From an uncultured bacterium (GTDB lineage Bacteria; Vulcanimicrobiota; Xenobia; Xenobiales; Xenobiaceae): a stretch of DNA of 64,000 bases. The stretch spans positions 1 to 64,000 of the forward strand of contig CAKUBG010000006.1 of NCBI GenBank assembly GCA_934636825.1, given 5' to 3'. Of the stretch, positions 17,354-24,826 are shown in pieces; position 1 is the first letter of the stretch, and each line of letters starts with the position of its first letter. Below the pieces are notes generated by a model. That model had not been told where the DNA came from. It was given only the letters and a program-made list of their open reading frames with translations, and made no database searches. Position numbers and translations under genes: made by a program.

Positions 17354-19027
17354 ATGCGTAAAAATACTTTCGGCTTTGCTATTGGTGCTGCAGTAGTCGG
17401 TTTAAGCTTGGGTTTAGCCATATATGGTTGCGGCGACAGTGGCTCTACTACACCTAATCCTTTAGGGCCGCAAAAAGTAAACGGCCAAGTTATTTTTGAC
17501 TACAATATTTTGAGTGAAAGTTTGGCTAGAACTGATGTCGCAGCCAAAATTGCTACCGTAAAGTATGCTTTTAGCGGCACCAATGCGGAAAAAGAAGCTT
17601 TTACCGACTTAAAAGATACTTATACTTACACTTTCAAACATAAGAGCGAAGCTTACGAGCAGCAAGTACCTATCGACGAAGTAAATACAAACGCTGACAA
17701 AGTTACCGCTGCTTATTATGATAGTGACAATAATTTAGTAGCTATCGGCATAAACGATCTGGAATGGAACCAAGATGGCAAAACAGCTCACGTAAGCCAA
17801 CCGCGAATAGATAGCGTTGACGAAAATTCTACCCTTACTTTAACAGCCGATCCTTATGTGGTGCCCAAAGGGGAGCAAACCGCTCTTACTTTTACTATTA
17901 CTCCCAGTGTAGAAGGCGCTGATGCTGTCGATATGACCGCTTTTGCTTCCTTTAGCAATATTGACGAAAAAGTGTTGGCTCCAGTAGATGGACAGCCTGG
18001 CCTTTATACTGGCGTAGAATATAGCACTGACGCCGGTTTACAGCCTATAGCTACTATTGGCAAAAATATAAAAGCTACTATCGATCAGCCTATTTATGTA
18101 ACTGACCAAAAACTTATTACTTTGGAAATAATGCCCGCTGATATAGACGGAGTCAAAATTACTGTTTTAGATAAGCAAGAATTTTACGAACCTATTGAAG
18201 GTGGCCGCTATTTCCATATGCTCTATACCGACGAAGTCTTGAAAGATAATGGCTATATGCTTGGCACTGTAGGTAAAAAAGTTGTAACCTTCCACCCCAA
18301 AAACGAATACTCGAGTGCTACTCCGGAAGCTAGAGATATAACTGCAGCAGCTAACGATCAGCCTATGCAAGTTCTGGCTTCTTATAGTAATATTACAGGC
18401 CAAGGCCCCGTTCCGCCTACTATGGATGTAACTAACGACGCCAATACCACTATTGAATCTAAGCGCGAAGTTCGCACCTGGGCTACTCCTAGCGCTGCCG
18501 ATGTTGACTATATGACCGTAAATGGCAATGTACTCCATATTGGCGGCGTCAATACCAGCGACAACTTCTATTCCGTTTCCGCCAAATATAAAGATATAAA
18601 TAGCGAATCACTCACAGTGGCTGTCAGCAGCGCTTCAGCTTATTTGGCTTTTGTCAATAAAGACACTGGTGAATGGATGCCTAATCAAATTAAGTACGTA
18701 AATGGTGGAGTAAATGACTACAATATGTCTTTAGCGGCTATTGTGCGCACTAATAGCATCTGGAAATATGGCGAAAAATGTGACTACTATCTTAGCGAAG
18801 TTATCGATATTCCTACAAATTGGATTGCCGAAGGTCAATATCCCAATGTTCAGCCCGTTGAAATTGAGCCTAATAGAATTGCTGAGTATAAACAAACTGC
18901 TACTGGAGCTAATAGCTATAGCTTAAAGTTGGGCGGATACCCCAAAGCTGATACCTATTTAAAAATAGATCGCCCTACTGGTGCTACCTATCCTGTATTG
19001 TATAATACTAAGATAGTCAGATGGTAA
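17354..19027 (+). CDS. Paralogous lipoprotein 4 of 4
   Basis: This 557-residue lipoprotein starts MRKNTFGFAIGAAVVGL, with lipobox IYGC and then GDSGSTTPNPLGP. The shared blocks are QVIFDYNILSESLARTDVAA, VTAAYYDSDNNLVAIGINDL and AVDMTAFASFSNIDEK, and the C-terminus is DIPTNWIAEGQYPN then IDRPTGATYPV. The SD AAGG is 17 nt from the ATG. It is most like copy 1 in the linker (NPLGPQKV) and like copy 3 in the central region (PVDGQPGLYTG), so segments may have been exchanged between copies. A terminator closes the array. Confidence 0.8.
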   Translation: MRKNTFGFAIGAAVVGLSLGLAIYGCGDSGSTTPNPLGPQKVNGQVIFDYNILSESLARTDVAAKIATVKYAFSGTNAEKEAFTDLKDTYTYTFKHKSEAYEQQVPIDEVNTNADKVTAAYYDSDNNLVAIGINDLEWNQDGKTAHVSQPRIDSVDENSTLTLTADPYVVPKGEQTALTFTITPSVEGADAVDMTAFASFSNIDEKVLAPVDGQPGLYTGVEYSTDAGLQPIATIGKNIKATIDQPIYVTDQKLITLEIMPADIDGVKITVLDKQEFYEPIEGGRYFHMLYTDEVLKDNGYMLGTVGKKVVTFHPKNEYSSATPEARDITAAANDQPMQVLASYSNITGQGPVPPTMDVTNDANTTIESKREVRTWATPSAADVDYMTVNGNVLHIGGVNTSDNFYSVSAKYKDINSESLTVAVSSASAYLAFVNKDTGEWMPNQIKYVNGGVNDYNMSLAAIVRTNSIWKYGEKCDYYLSEVIDIPTNWIAEGQYPNVQPVEIEPNRIAEYKQTATGANSYSLKLGGYPKADTYLKIDRPTGATYPVLYNTKIVRW

Positions 19028-19049
19028 TTGGTCAGCACTAGTGCAAAAA

Positions 19050-19085
19050 AAAGAGGCAGCCCACCAATGGTGAGCTGCCTTTTTA
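19050..19085. terminator. Bidirectional terminator between lipoprotein 4 and the cupin gene
   Basis: The stem AGGCAGC..CACC with GGTG..GCTGCCT is flanked by an A-run on the left and a T-run on the right. It can terminate the rightward lipoprotein transcript and the leftward cupin transcript. Confidence 0.85.
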
Positions 19086-19111
19086 ATTATAAAATTACAG
19101 TTAACTATAAA

Positions 19112-19495
19112 TTACAGCCAGCTGGGCTTAGCCATATCTTCAGACATTACACCATCAGTCATAGTGAAATGCTCTAAACTACCAGCTTTAGTCTGAATGC
19201 AAAGATATTGCAAAGCCGAATCGGCAGCTGCCTTTAAGCAACGCTGACCTTTAGGATCGATGCGGAAACAGTCGCCTTTCTTAATTTCGGTTTCGTTTCC
19301 GTCAACGAAGAGGAGGCCCTTACCATCCAAAACGATGTAAATTTCCTCATTCTCTTTGTGAGCGTGAACAAAAGGCACACTAGCGCCAGCGGGCAGAGAA
19401 TTGTAGGAAATTTCGGCGCCGGTTAAGTTGAGCATGTTGTGCAACTCAACGCGGTTTTCCTCAAAATTGATATGTCCTAATTGATAATTAGCCAT
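19112..19495 (-). CDS. Cupin-domain protein
   Basis: This 127-residue single-domain cupin has motif 1 around PFVHAHKENEEIYIVLDGKG (two His and a Glu as metal ligands) and motif 2 around GDCFRIDPKGQRCLKAA. Small cupins of this kind are metal-binding isomerases, dioxygenases or quinone-modifying proteins; no substrate is assigned. The SD AAGGAG precedes the ATG by 7 nt. Directly upstream lies a 38-base palindrome sharing its core with the operator of the marR gene, so the cupin is probably the MarR target and would be induced by its ligand. Confidence 0.8.
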   Translation of the reverse strand: MANYQLGHINFEENRVELHNMLNLTGAEISYNSLPAGASVPFVHAHKENEEIYIVLDGKGLLFVDGNETEIKKGDCFRIDPKGQRCLKAAADSALQYLCIQTKAGSLEHFTMTDGVMSEDMAKPSWL

Positions 19496-19511
19496 GATTT
19501 TTACTCCTTAG

Positions 19512-19549
19512 TATAACCTTTTAATTCGATATCGAACTAAAAGGTTATA
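19512..19549 (-). promoter_or_regulatory. MarR operator/promoter of the cupin gene
   Basis: This 38-base near-perfect palindrome (one mismatch per 19-base arm) is centred on TTCGATATCGAA, the same core as upstream of marR. On the minus strand the right arm runs into TATACT, a good -10. The site lies between marR and the cupin ATG. Confidence 0.75.
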
Positions 19550-19582
19550 AAAAATTGCCTAATCGGCAAGCAAAGAAAACTG

Positions 19583-19999
19583 CTACTCAATACACTTGCC
19601 TAAGAGCTTTTCCAAAGCGTCGGCTTCAGCAACAGTGAGCTTTTCTGCTAGCAAATTGGTTAGGCCCTGAGAAATACTTTCGAATACTGGTTGCAAAGCC
19701 AAGCCCTTTTCAGTTAAGCCCACCAAGGTGCTGCGCGAATCTTCAGGATTGGGCCAGCGCTTGATATAACCGCTTTTTTCTAGTTTGTCGGCTAGAACTG
19801 TCAAAGTAGACTTGCTGCGCCGTACAAACTTGGCCAAATCGCTCATAGTGCAGACTTTGTGTGTGAACAAGTAGGCCAGCATATCTCCGTGGCTAGGTGA
19901 CAAACTTTGCAAACCGACTTTTTTAAGCTCGGTCAGCAAGTAGGCGTTGCCCTTTTCTCTTAAACGAGAAGCGTAACGGAAAATGTACTGATACTTCAT
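19583..19999 (-). CDS. MarR-family transcriptional regulator
   Basis: This is a 138-residue MarR protein when started at ATG 19999 (MKYQYIFRYASRLREKG). The winged helix is clear: LTELKKVGLQSLSPSHGDML, TMSDLAKFVRRSKSTLTVLA, then KLEKSGYIKRWPNPEDSRST, the wing with the family Asp-Arg-Ser. An upstream in-frame ATG would extend the protein through the promoter and operator, so 19999 is preferred. The promoter -10 ends only 6-7 bases before this ATG, so the mRNA is predicted to be leaderless. The operator inside the promoter spacer indicates autorepression; the cupin gene downstream carries the same core site. Confidence 0.85.
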   Translation of the reverse strand: MKYQYIFRYASRLREKGNAYLLTELKKVGLQSLSPSHGDMLAYLFTHKVCTMSDLAKFVRRSKSTLTVLADKLEKSGYIKRWPNPEDSRSTLVGLTEKGLALQPVFESISQGLTNLLAEKLTVAEADALEKLLGKCIE

Positions 20000-20005
20000 G
20001 GCTGC

Positions 20006-20034
20006 AATATAGTTCGATATCGAACTATTGTCAA
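20006..20034 (-). promoter_or_regulatory. marR promoter with embedded operator
   Basis: On the minus strand TTGACA (20034-20029) and TATATT (20011-20006) are separated by exactly 17 bases. A perfect 20-base palindrome with core TTCGATATCGAA (20009-20028) fills the spacer. The predicted transcription start falls on or next to the A of the marR ATG. Confidence 0.8.
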
Positions 20035-20115
20035 GAGGCATAGCACTTTTTGTGGTAAAATTTTGCAACGTCTTGAAGTTACCATTGATATACCAAGCCA
20101 AGGAGGAGGCGAGTT

Positions 20116-20265
20116 ATGATTCTGTATCATGGCAGCAAAGAAATTGTAGAATCACCGGAAATTCGCATTCAAAGATATAATAAAGATTTTTATTTTGGAT
20201 TTTACTGCACAATAATACCTGAACAAGCTATTCGTTGGGCTACTCGTTTTAATGGTGTCGGTTAC
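20116..20265 (+). pseudogene. DUF3990-like gene, N-terminal fragment cut by an IS
   Basis: The first 50 codons (MILYHGSKEIVESPEIRIQ; then YNKDFYFGFYCTIIPEQAIRW) match the start of DUF3990 proteins, small ADP-ribosyltransferase-fold proteins often found in toxin-like contexts and normally about 150-190 residues long. A strong SD (AGGAGGAGG) precedes the ATG. Coding ends at TTAC (20262-20265), the insertion target of the IS. Joining across the element adds only about ten codons before a stop, so the downstream part is missing and the gene was probably already decayed or has been deleted. Confidence 0.65.
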
Positions 20266-20500
20266 CGCAAGTGCCGTAAAGCCCCTGCCTTCAGGCATGG
20301 GGATATGAGGCACGTCCACCGAATTTGCGCAAGCAATTGAAAGTGGACGGTTGTTGCGTAATTGCTATTTTTATAGTTTTAGGCAGGAATTCCCTTGGCT
20401 GCATTCTCGTATTTCTACTTTATGGACAAATAGCTATTTCTGTTCTATTATTGGCGGAGTGGTGCTATTCATTGTGAAACAATATAGTGCGGGGGGTGTA

Positions 20501-21604
20501 ATGAGAACGTATTGCTTTAAGCTGTATAATTCAAAGCGAAATAGAAAGCTTCATAGGCAGATCTATGTCGCAGGTCTAATCTACAACCATTGCATTGCTC
20601 TGCATAAAAGATACTATAAGCTGTTTGGAAAATATCTTAACGTGTATCAGTTGCAGAAACATCTGACAAAGCTGAAAAAGACGTCTAAGTTTGCTTATAT
20701 GAATGAAATCGGTTCACAGGCTGTGCAGGATATAACTCAGCGCATAGACAGAGCCTACAAATTATTTTTCAAAAACTTAAAGCGTAAAATTCGTACAGCA
20801 CCGCCATCTTTTAAGAAAATAGGAAAATACAAATTATTCACCTTAAAACAAGCTGGTTGGAAACTCAATGAATCAGATAATAGTATCATCATTGGCAAAC
20901 AACGTTATCGCTACGCCAAGTCAAGAGAAATAATGGGTAAGGTAAAAATCTTAACCATCAAACGCGACACCTTAGGTGATATATATTTATATTTCGTCTG
21001 CGAAACATCAGAAAATGAAGTCTTAGCAAGAACAGGTAAAAGTGTCGGCTTTGACTTTGGTCTGAAAATGTTTCTGAATGCATCAGATGGTAACGATATT
21101 GCATCGCCACTATTTTTTAGACGAAATGTCAGCGCTATTAAAAGAGCAAGCAAAAACCTCTCTCGTAAAGCCAGAGGCTCTAACAATCGCCAAAGGGCGA
21201 GGTTGGCCTTGGCCAGGCTTTATAAGCGAGTATCTAATCAGAGAAATGATTTCCACTGGAAAATAGCACATAATATTGCTGGAGAATATGCGTTGATTTG
21301 CCTTGAAGATTTGAATTTAAAAGCCATGCAGAAACGCTACGGCAGAAAAATATCTGATTTAGGTTTTGCCGACTTTGTAAACAAACTAAAATACGCAGCC
21401 TATAAAACAGGCTCTACTGTCGTGGAAATAGATAGATTCTACCCGTCAAGCCAGCTTTGTTCAGATTGTGGCTATCAAAATAAAGGGATCAAGAATCTGA
21501 AAGTCAGAGAATGGATTTGTCCTAATTGTGGCAGCAAACATAATCGTGATAGAAATGCTTCAATAAATATAGAACGTGAAGGTAATCGTATTCTCTCCGC
21601 ATAG
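20501..21604 (+). CDS. tnpB: TnpB RNA-guided nuclease (IS605 OrfB family)
   Basis: This 367-residue protein starts from the ATG at 20501 (GGGGGG close upstream; MRTYCFKLYNSKRNRK is a typical TnpB start, and the 50 codons further upstream are not TnpB-like). The RuvC catalytic acids look intact: Asp185 in GFDFG, Glu269 in CLEDLN and Asp350 in NRDRNAS. The zinc-binding pairs CSDC and CPNC lie between the last two. In this family TnpB uses an RNA from the element's right end to cut DNA next to a target motif and helps retain the element. The protein looks complete and potentially active. Confidence 0.9.
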   Translation: MRTYCFKLYNSKRNRKLHRQIYVAGLIYNHCIALHKRYYKLFGKYLNVYQLQKHLTKLKKTSKFAYMNEIGSQAVQDITQRIDRAYKLFFKNLKRKIRTAPPSFKKIGKYKLFTLKQAGWKLNESDNSIIIGKQRYRYAKSREIMGKVKILTIKRDTLGDIYLYFVCETSENEVLARTGKSVGFDFGLKMFLNASDGNDIASPLFFRRNVSAIKRASKNLSRKARGSNNRQRARLALARLYKRVSNQRNDFHWKIAHNIAGEYALICLEDLNLKAMQKRYGRKISDLGFADFVNKLKYAAYKTGSTVVEIDRFYPSSQLCSDCGYQNKGIKNLKVREWICPNCGSKHNRDRNASINIEREGNRILSA

Positions 21605-21735
21605 TTAGTATTAAGTAGTGTATGGGCAGGGCATTGTCCATTGTAGAGAGAGCTAGTAAGACCTGTTGATTCTCAATAGGCAAGGCTCGTTAATATCTTA
21701 GAATCCCCTGGCTTTAGCCATGGGGAGTATGTCAA
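21560..21735 (+). ncRNA. Putative right-end omega RNA of TnpB
   Basis: By analogy with ISDra2-type elements, the 3' end of tnpB plus the right-end hairpin region forms the scaffold RNA, and the bases just past TCAA (from 21736) serve as guide. Here 21605-21735 is non-coding and ends with the right-end hairpin. The RNA boundaries are inferred, not read. Confidence 0.35.
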
Positions 21736-21794
21736 GTTTGCTATCAAACGGGTGAAGTTTGCGAATAGAAAATAATCTGCGCATACTAAAAGTA

Positions 21795-21810
21795 TATATA
21801 TGCATATATA
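21795..21810. promoter_or_regulatory. Perfect AT palindrome upstream of fba
   Basis: TATATATGCATATATA is a perfect 16-base palindrome about 120 bases before the aldolase ATG, in a 190-base non-coding stretch. It supplies -10-like hexamers and could also be an operator. No other feature is visible there. Confidence 0.3.
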
Positions 21811-21926
21811 GCACGGACGGCAGCTATAGCACTTAAAAAGTTCGTGGCAAATCAAAAAAATTAGCAGGTAATAATCATTTTAAGCGAAGTGAAAAGCCGA
21901 TTTTTAGAAAGGAATATCTTGTTTTC

Positions 21927-23003
21927 ATGTTATTGAACGTCGACACAACGAAGACTTCCGTAATTGAAGAGCTTTTAGGTAGCGAAGCTGAGTCTTTGCT
22001 CCAGCACGAGTGCAAAACTATCGATAAAAAAATGCTCCACCTTCCCGGCGGAGATGTGGTCAACCGCATTTATTGCGAATCCGACCGTAAACCCCAAGTG
22101 CTGCGCAGCTTGCAGCAATTGTTCGGTACCGGTCGTTTAGCCAACACTGGCTATCTGTCCATTTTGCCTATTGACCAAGGCATCGAGCACAGCGCTGGCG
22201 CTTCTTTCGCTGCCAACCCCGCTTACTTTGATCCGGAAAATATTGTTAAGTTGGCCATCGAAGGCGAATGCAACGCTGTTGCTTCTACTTTCGGCGTCTT
22301 GGGATCCGTAGCTCGTAAGTACGCTCACAAAATTCCTTTCATTGTAAAGCTCAACCATAACGAGTTGCTCACCTATCCTAACTCCTTCAAGCAGATCCTT
22401 TTCGGAACCGTGCGTGAAGCTTGGGATATGGGCGCTATCGCTGTAGGCGCTACCATCTACTTCGGCAGTGAAGATTCTCGCCGCCAAATCGTCGAAATCG
22501 CTCAGGCTTTCCACGAAGCTCACGAGCTCGGCATGGCCACCATTTTGTGGTGCTACGCCCGTAACGACGCTTTCAAGGTTGATGGTGTAGACTATCATAC
22601 CGCCGCCGACTTGACCAGCCAGGCCAACCACATTGGCGTGACCATCGAAGCCGACATTATTAAGCAGAAGTTGCCTACCGTAAATGGCGCCTTCAAGAAG
22701 ATCGGTTTCTGCAAAAAAGACGAGCGCATGTACACCGAGTTGAGCAGCGACAATCCTATCGATCTCTGCCGTTACCAGGTAGCCAATTGCTACATGGGCC
22801 GCATGGGCTTAATTAACTCCGGCGGACCTTCCGGCTCCAACGACTTAGCCGAAGCTGTCAGAACCGCTGTTATCAACAAGCGCGCCGGCGGTATCGGCCT
22901 GATCTGCGGACGTAAAGCTTTCCAGCGTCCTATGGAAGAAGGCGCTCGCCTCATCCACGCTATCCAGGACGTCTATCTCAACCACGATATTACTATCGCT
23001 TAA
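21927..23003 (+). CDS. fbaB: Class I fructose-bisphosphate aldolase (DhnA/FbaB type)
   Basis: This 358-residue protein matches the archaeal/bacterial DhnA-type class I aldolase: LSILPIDQGIEHSAGASF near the N-terminus, PFIVKLNHNELLTYPN, GAIAVGATIYFGS, and a C-terminal phosphate-binding GGPSGSNDLAEAVRTA. It cleaves fructose 1,6-bisphosphate to dihydroxyacetone phosphate and glyceraldehyde 3-phosphate through a lysine Schiff base. Synonymous codons are strongly C-ending (AAG, ATC, TTC, GGC), unlike the flanking genes, a sign of high expression. The SD AAAGGA is 13 nt from the ATG. A hairpin terminator follows. Confidence 0.85.
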   Translation: MLLNVDTTKTSVIEELLGSEAESLLQHECKTIDKKMLHLPGGDVVNRIYCESDRKPQVLRSLQQLFGTGRLANTGYLSILPIDQGIEHSAGASFAANPAYFDPENIVKLAIEGECNAVASTFGVLGSVARKYAHKIPFIVKLNHNELLTYPNSFKQILFGTVREAWDMGAIAVGATIYFGSEDSRRQIVEIAQAFHEAHELGMATILWCYARNDAFKVDGVDYHTAADLTSQANHIGVTIEADIIKQKLPTVNGAFKKIGFCKKDERMYTELSSDNPIDLCRYQVANCYMGRMGLINSGGPSGSNDLAEAVRTAVINKRAGGIGLICGRKAFQRPMEEGARLIHAIQDVYLNHDITIA

Positions 23004-23071
23004 TTGAGAAACTGACATTTCTTAATGATTCTCAACTCTCAATAAGAAGGAGAGGGGAGAATCTCTGTTGA

Positions 23072-23116
23072 AAGTCTGGGCCTTGCTGAAAAAAACAGGA
23101 AGACCCAGATTTTCCT
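23072..23116 (+). terminator. Terminator after the aldolase gene
   Basis: AAAGTCTGGG with inner CTT and CTG pairs with CAG, AAG and CCCAGATTTT around an A-rich loop. The T-run is short. Confidence 0.6.
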
Positions 23117-23251
23117 ATTTTATGGCGCATTTTGCTCTTTTGTTCAAAATAAAGCAACAGTTTTTCTTGTATGCTTGGGTAAAATGATAGTGAAGGTTTT
23201 TGATTTCTCAGATCCTCGCCATAAAGACGTGGAGGTTCCAAGTACTAAAAG

Positions 23252-24724
23252 ATGATAGGTTCAATTAGCACCCCCAGTTACAACAACTACAATGTACAGG
23301 GCGTTTTTAGCAAGCCCTCTGCCAAACAGGCTGAAAACATTGAGTTCTCTTACAACTCTCAGGACCAGTTGGTAAAATCCGCCGGTACTACCGAAGTTGA
23401 CGGTGTAACTATTAGCAAAGGCTTAAAGGGAAGCACTCTTTCTACCGAGCGCACTAAGCTGAGCGGCAGCTTGAAAGCCAACGACGAAGGCGCTTTCGTT
23501 TACGATCAGAAAGCCAAGCCCAAAGAGTTCACCTCTGCTCACGTGTTTGCTACCGTAAATAACACTTTACAAATGTTCCAAGATGCTTACGGCGAGAAGA
23601 TCCCTTGGGCCGGCCCTACCGACAAGATGAAGATCGTTCCCGATGGCGGTGAAATGCTCAACGCTTACTATTCCCGCAGAGACATCTCCGTGAACTTCTT
23701 CCACGCTGTCGATCCCGCTACCAACGAGATGGTCTACTCCGGTCAGTCCGGCGAAGTCGTTTCTCACGAAGTTGGCCACGCTATGCTCGACGGTTTGCAC
23801 CCCGAATATTTGCAAGCTTGGAGTCCCGATCCCGGTGGGTTCCACGAGTCTTTCGCCGACATGACCGGCTTCATGATGGCTACTCAAGATGACGCTACTT
23901 GCGAATTGGTAGCTCAGCAAACTGGCGGCGATCTCACCAAAGACAACAGCTTGTCTCTTACCGGTGAAGAGCTTGGTACAGTTATCGGTCATGCTACCGG
24001 CGACACCAGCCGCAACAATATCCGCAATGCCAACAACAAGTTCAAGTGGGTCGATCCCAAAACTTTGCCCGAGAATCCTCCTAAGGGTGGCTTAGGCACC
24101 GAAATGCACAGCTGGTCTCAGGTTTATACCGGCGCCATGTACGACGCTTTCACCGTAATGGTCAAGCGTGGTATGGAAGAAGAAGGCATGACCGCTGCTC
24201 AGGCTATCAAAGATTGCGGACAGCAGTTCATCAACCTTTACGCCGCTACTTTGAAGGATGCTCCTAAGGGCGACTTCACCTACAAGCAGATGGCCAATTG
24301 TATGCTCAAAGCTGACCGCGAGCATATGGGTGGCAAGAACCAAGAGATTTTGCGCAACGCTTTCGTTGGCCGCAACATTTTGCAAGACGGCATGAGCATT
24401 AACGAGACTCCCGATTACGGTATGAGAAACACTCGTCCCATGACCGTATCTTTAGATGGCGACTTCGGCATGTTCTCCGGCGCTAAAGTCGACACTTTGG
24501 TCGACGCCGACAAGATGTATGCTAGCGATGCTACTCGTCCCGAAGCTACCGATCTTAAGCATGATATGAAGCGCTTGATCGACGCCGGTCGCATTCTCTA
24601 CACCGAGCCCAACCAGACTCTCCAAACCAAAGATCTGTTCGACAAAGACGGCGTACCTTACGCTGGTGTAGTCCGCTGGATCGATGGCAACATGGTTATC
24701 GAGAAGAACACTATTATCGCCTAA
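23252..24724 (+). CDS. Gluzincin-type metallopeptidase (M4/M36-like) without signal peptide
   Basis: This 490-residue protein has the zinc motif HEVGH at residues 172-176 and a downstream ESFAD (Glu199) 23 residues later, the HExxH...E pattern of thermolysin/fungalysin-like gluzincins. The N-terminus (MIGSISTPSYNNYNVQGVF) is polar and glycine/asparagine-rich with no signal peptide and no lipobox, unusual because these peptidases are normally secreted with a propeptide. The codon bias is as strong as that of the aldolase upstream, so high expression is likely. The SD GGAGG lies 16 nt from the ATG. Export by a non-Sec route or a cytoplasmic role are both possible. Confidence 0.75.
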   Translation: MIGSISTPSYNNYNVQGVFSKPSAKQAENIEFSYNSQDQLVKSAGTTEVDGVTISKGLKGSTLSTERTKLSGSLKANDEGAFVYDQKAKPKEFTSAHVFATVNNTLQMFQDAYGEKIPWAGPTDKMKIVPDGGEMLNAYYSRRDISVNFFHAVDPATNEMVYSGQSGEVVSHEVGHAMLDGLHPEYLQAWSPDPGGFHESFADMTGFMMATQDDATCELVAQQTGGDLTKDNSLSLTGEELGTVIGHATGDTSRNNIRNANNKFKWVDPKTLPENPPKGGLGTEMHSWSQVYTGAMYDAFTVMVKRGMEEEGMTAAQAIKDCGQQFINLYAATLKDAPKGDFTYKQMANCMLKADREHMGGKNQEILRNAFVGRNILQDGMSINETPDYGMRNTRPMTVSLDGDFGMFSGAKVDTLVDADKMYASDATRPEATDLKHDMKRLIDAGRILYTEPNQTLQTKDLFDKDGVPYAGVVRWIDGNMVIEKNTIIA

Positions 24725-24755
24725 TTTGTGCCAATAATTTAGTGCTCTAAAGAGG

Positions 24756-24794
24756 AGCGCCCCCGCCGAGAGTGATTGGCGGGGGCGCTTTTTT
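24756..24794 (+). terminator. Very strong terminator after the metallopeptidase gene
   Basis: AGCGCCCCCGCC (24756-24767) pairs perfectly with GGCGGGGGCGCT (24778-24789), followed by TTTTTT. Confidence 0.95.
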
Positions 24795-24826
24795 GTGGTG
24801 GCCAACATGCACAAAAGGCTTGGCGG

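Larger units (their letters stand above)
20266..21735 (+). mobile_element. tnpB-only IS200/IS605-family element (IS608-like ends)
   Basis: The element is about 1470 bases. It is preceded by TTAC (20262-20265) and ends with TCAA (21732-21735), the target and right-end tetranucleotides known from IS608. Both ends carry the family's imperfect hairpin with a bulged A: CCCCTGCCT..AGGCATGGGG at about 20282-20302 and CCCCTGGCT..AGCCATGGGG at about 21705-21725. No tnpA is present, so mobility needs a TnpA in trans. The cargo is tnpB. Confidence 0.85.

Noticed and set aside
19583..20101. Longer MarR start 34 codons upstream of the chosen ATG.
   Set aside because: The extension would be encoded by the promoter and operator, upstream of the predicted transcription start.
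21736..21774. A short frame after the IS (FAIKRVKFANRK) that could be the C-terminal tail of the interrupted DUF3990 gene.
   Set aside because: It is not in the frame obtained by joining TTAC to the right flank, and the ~100 middle codons are missing. The similarity to DUF3990 tails is too short to claim.
23567..23992. Long minus-strand frame (141 codons) inside the metallopeptidase gene, with similar ones in fba and pta.
   Set aside because: Strong codon bias in these genes leaves the antisense frames free of stops. No SD and no family resemblance.
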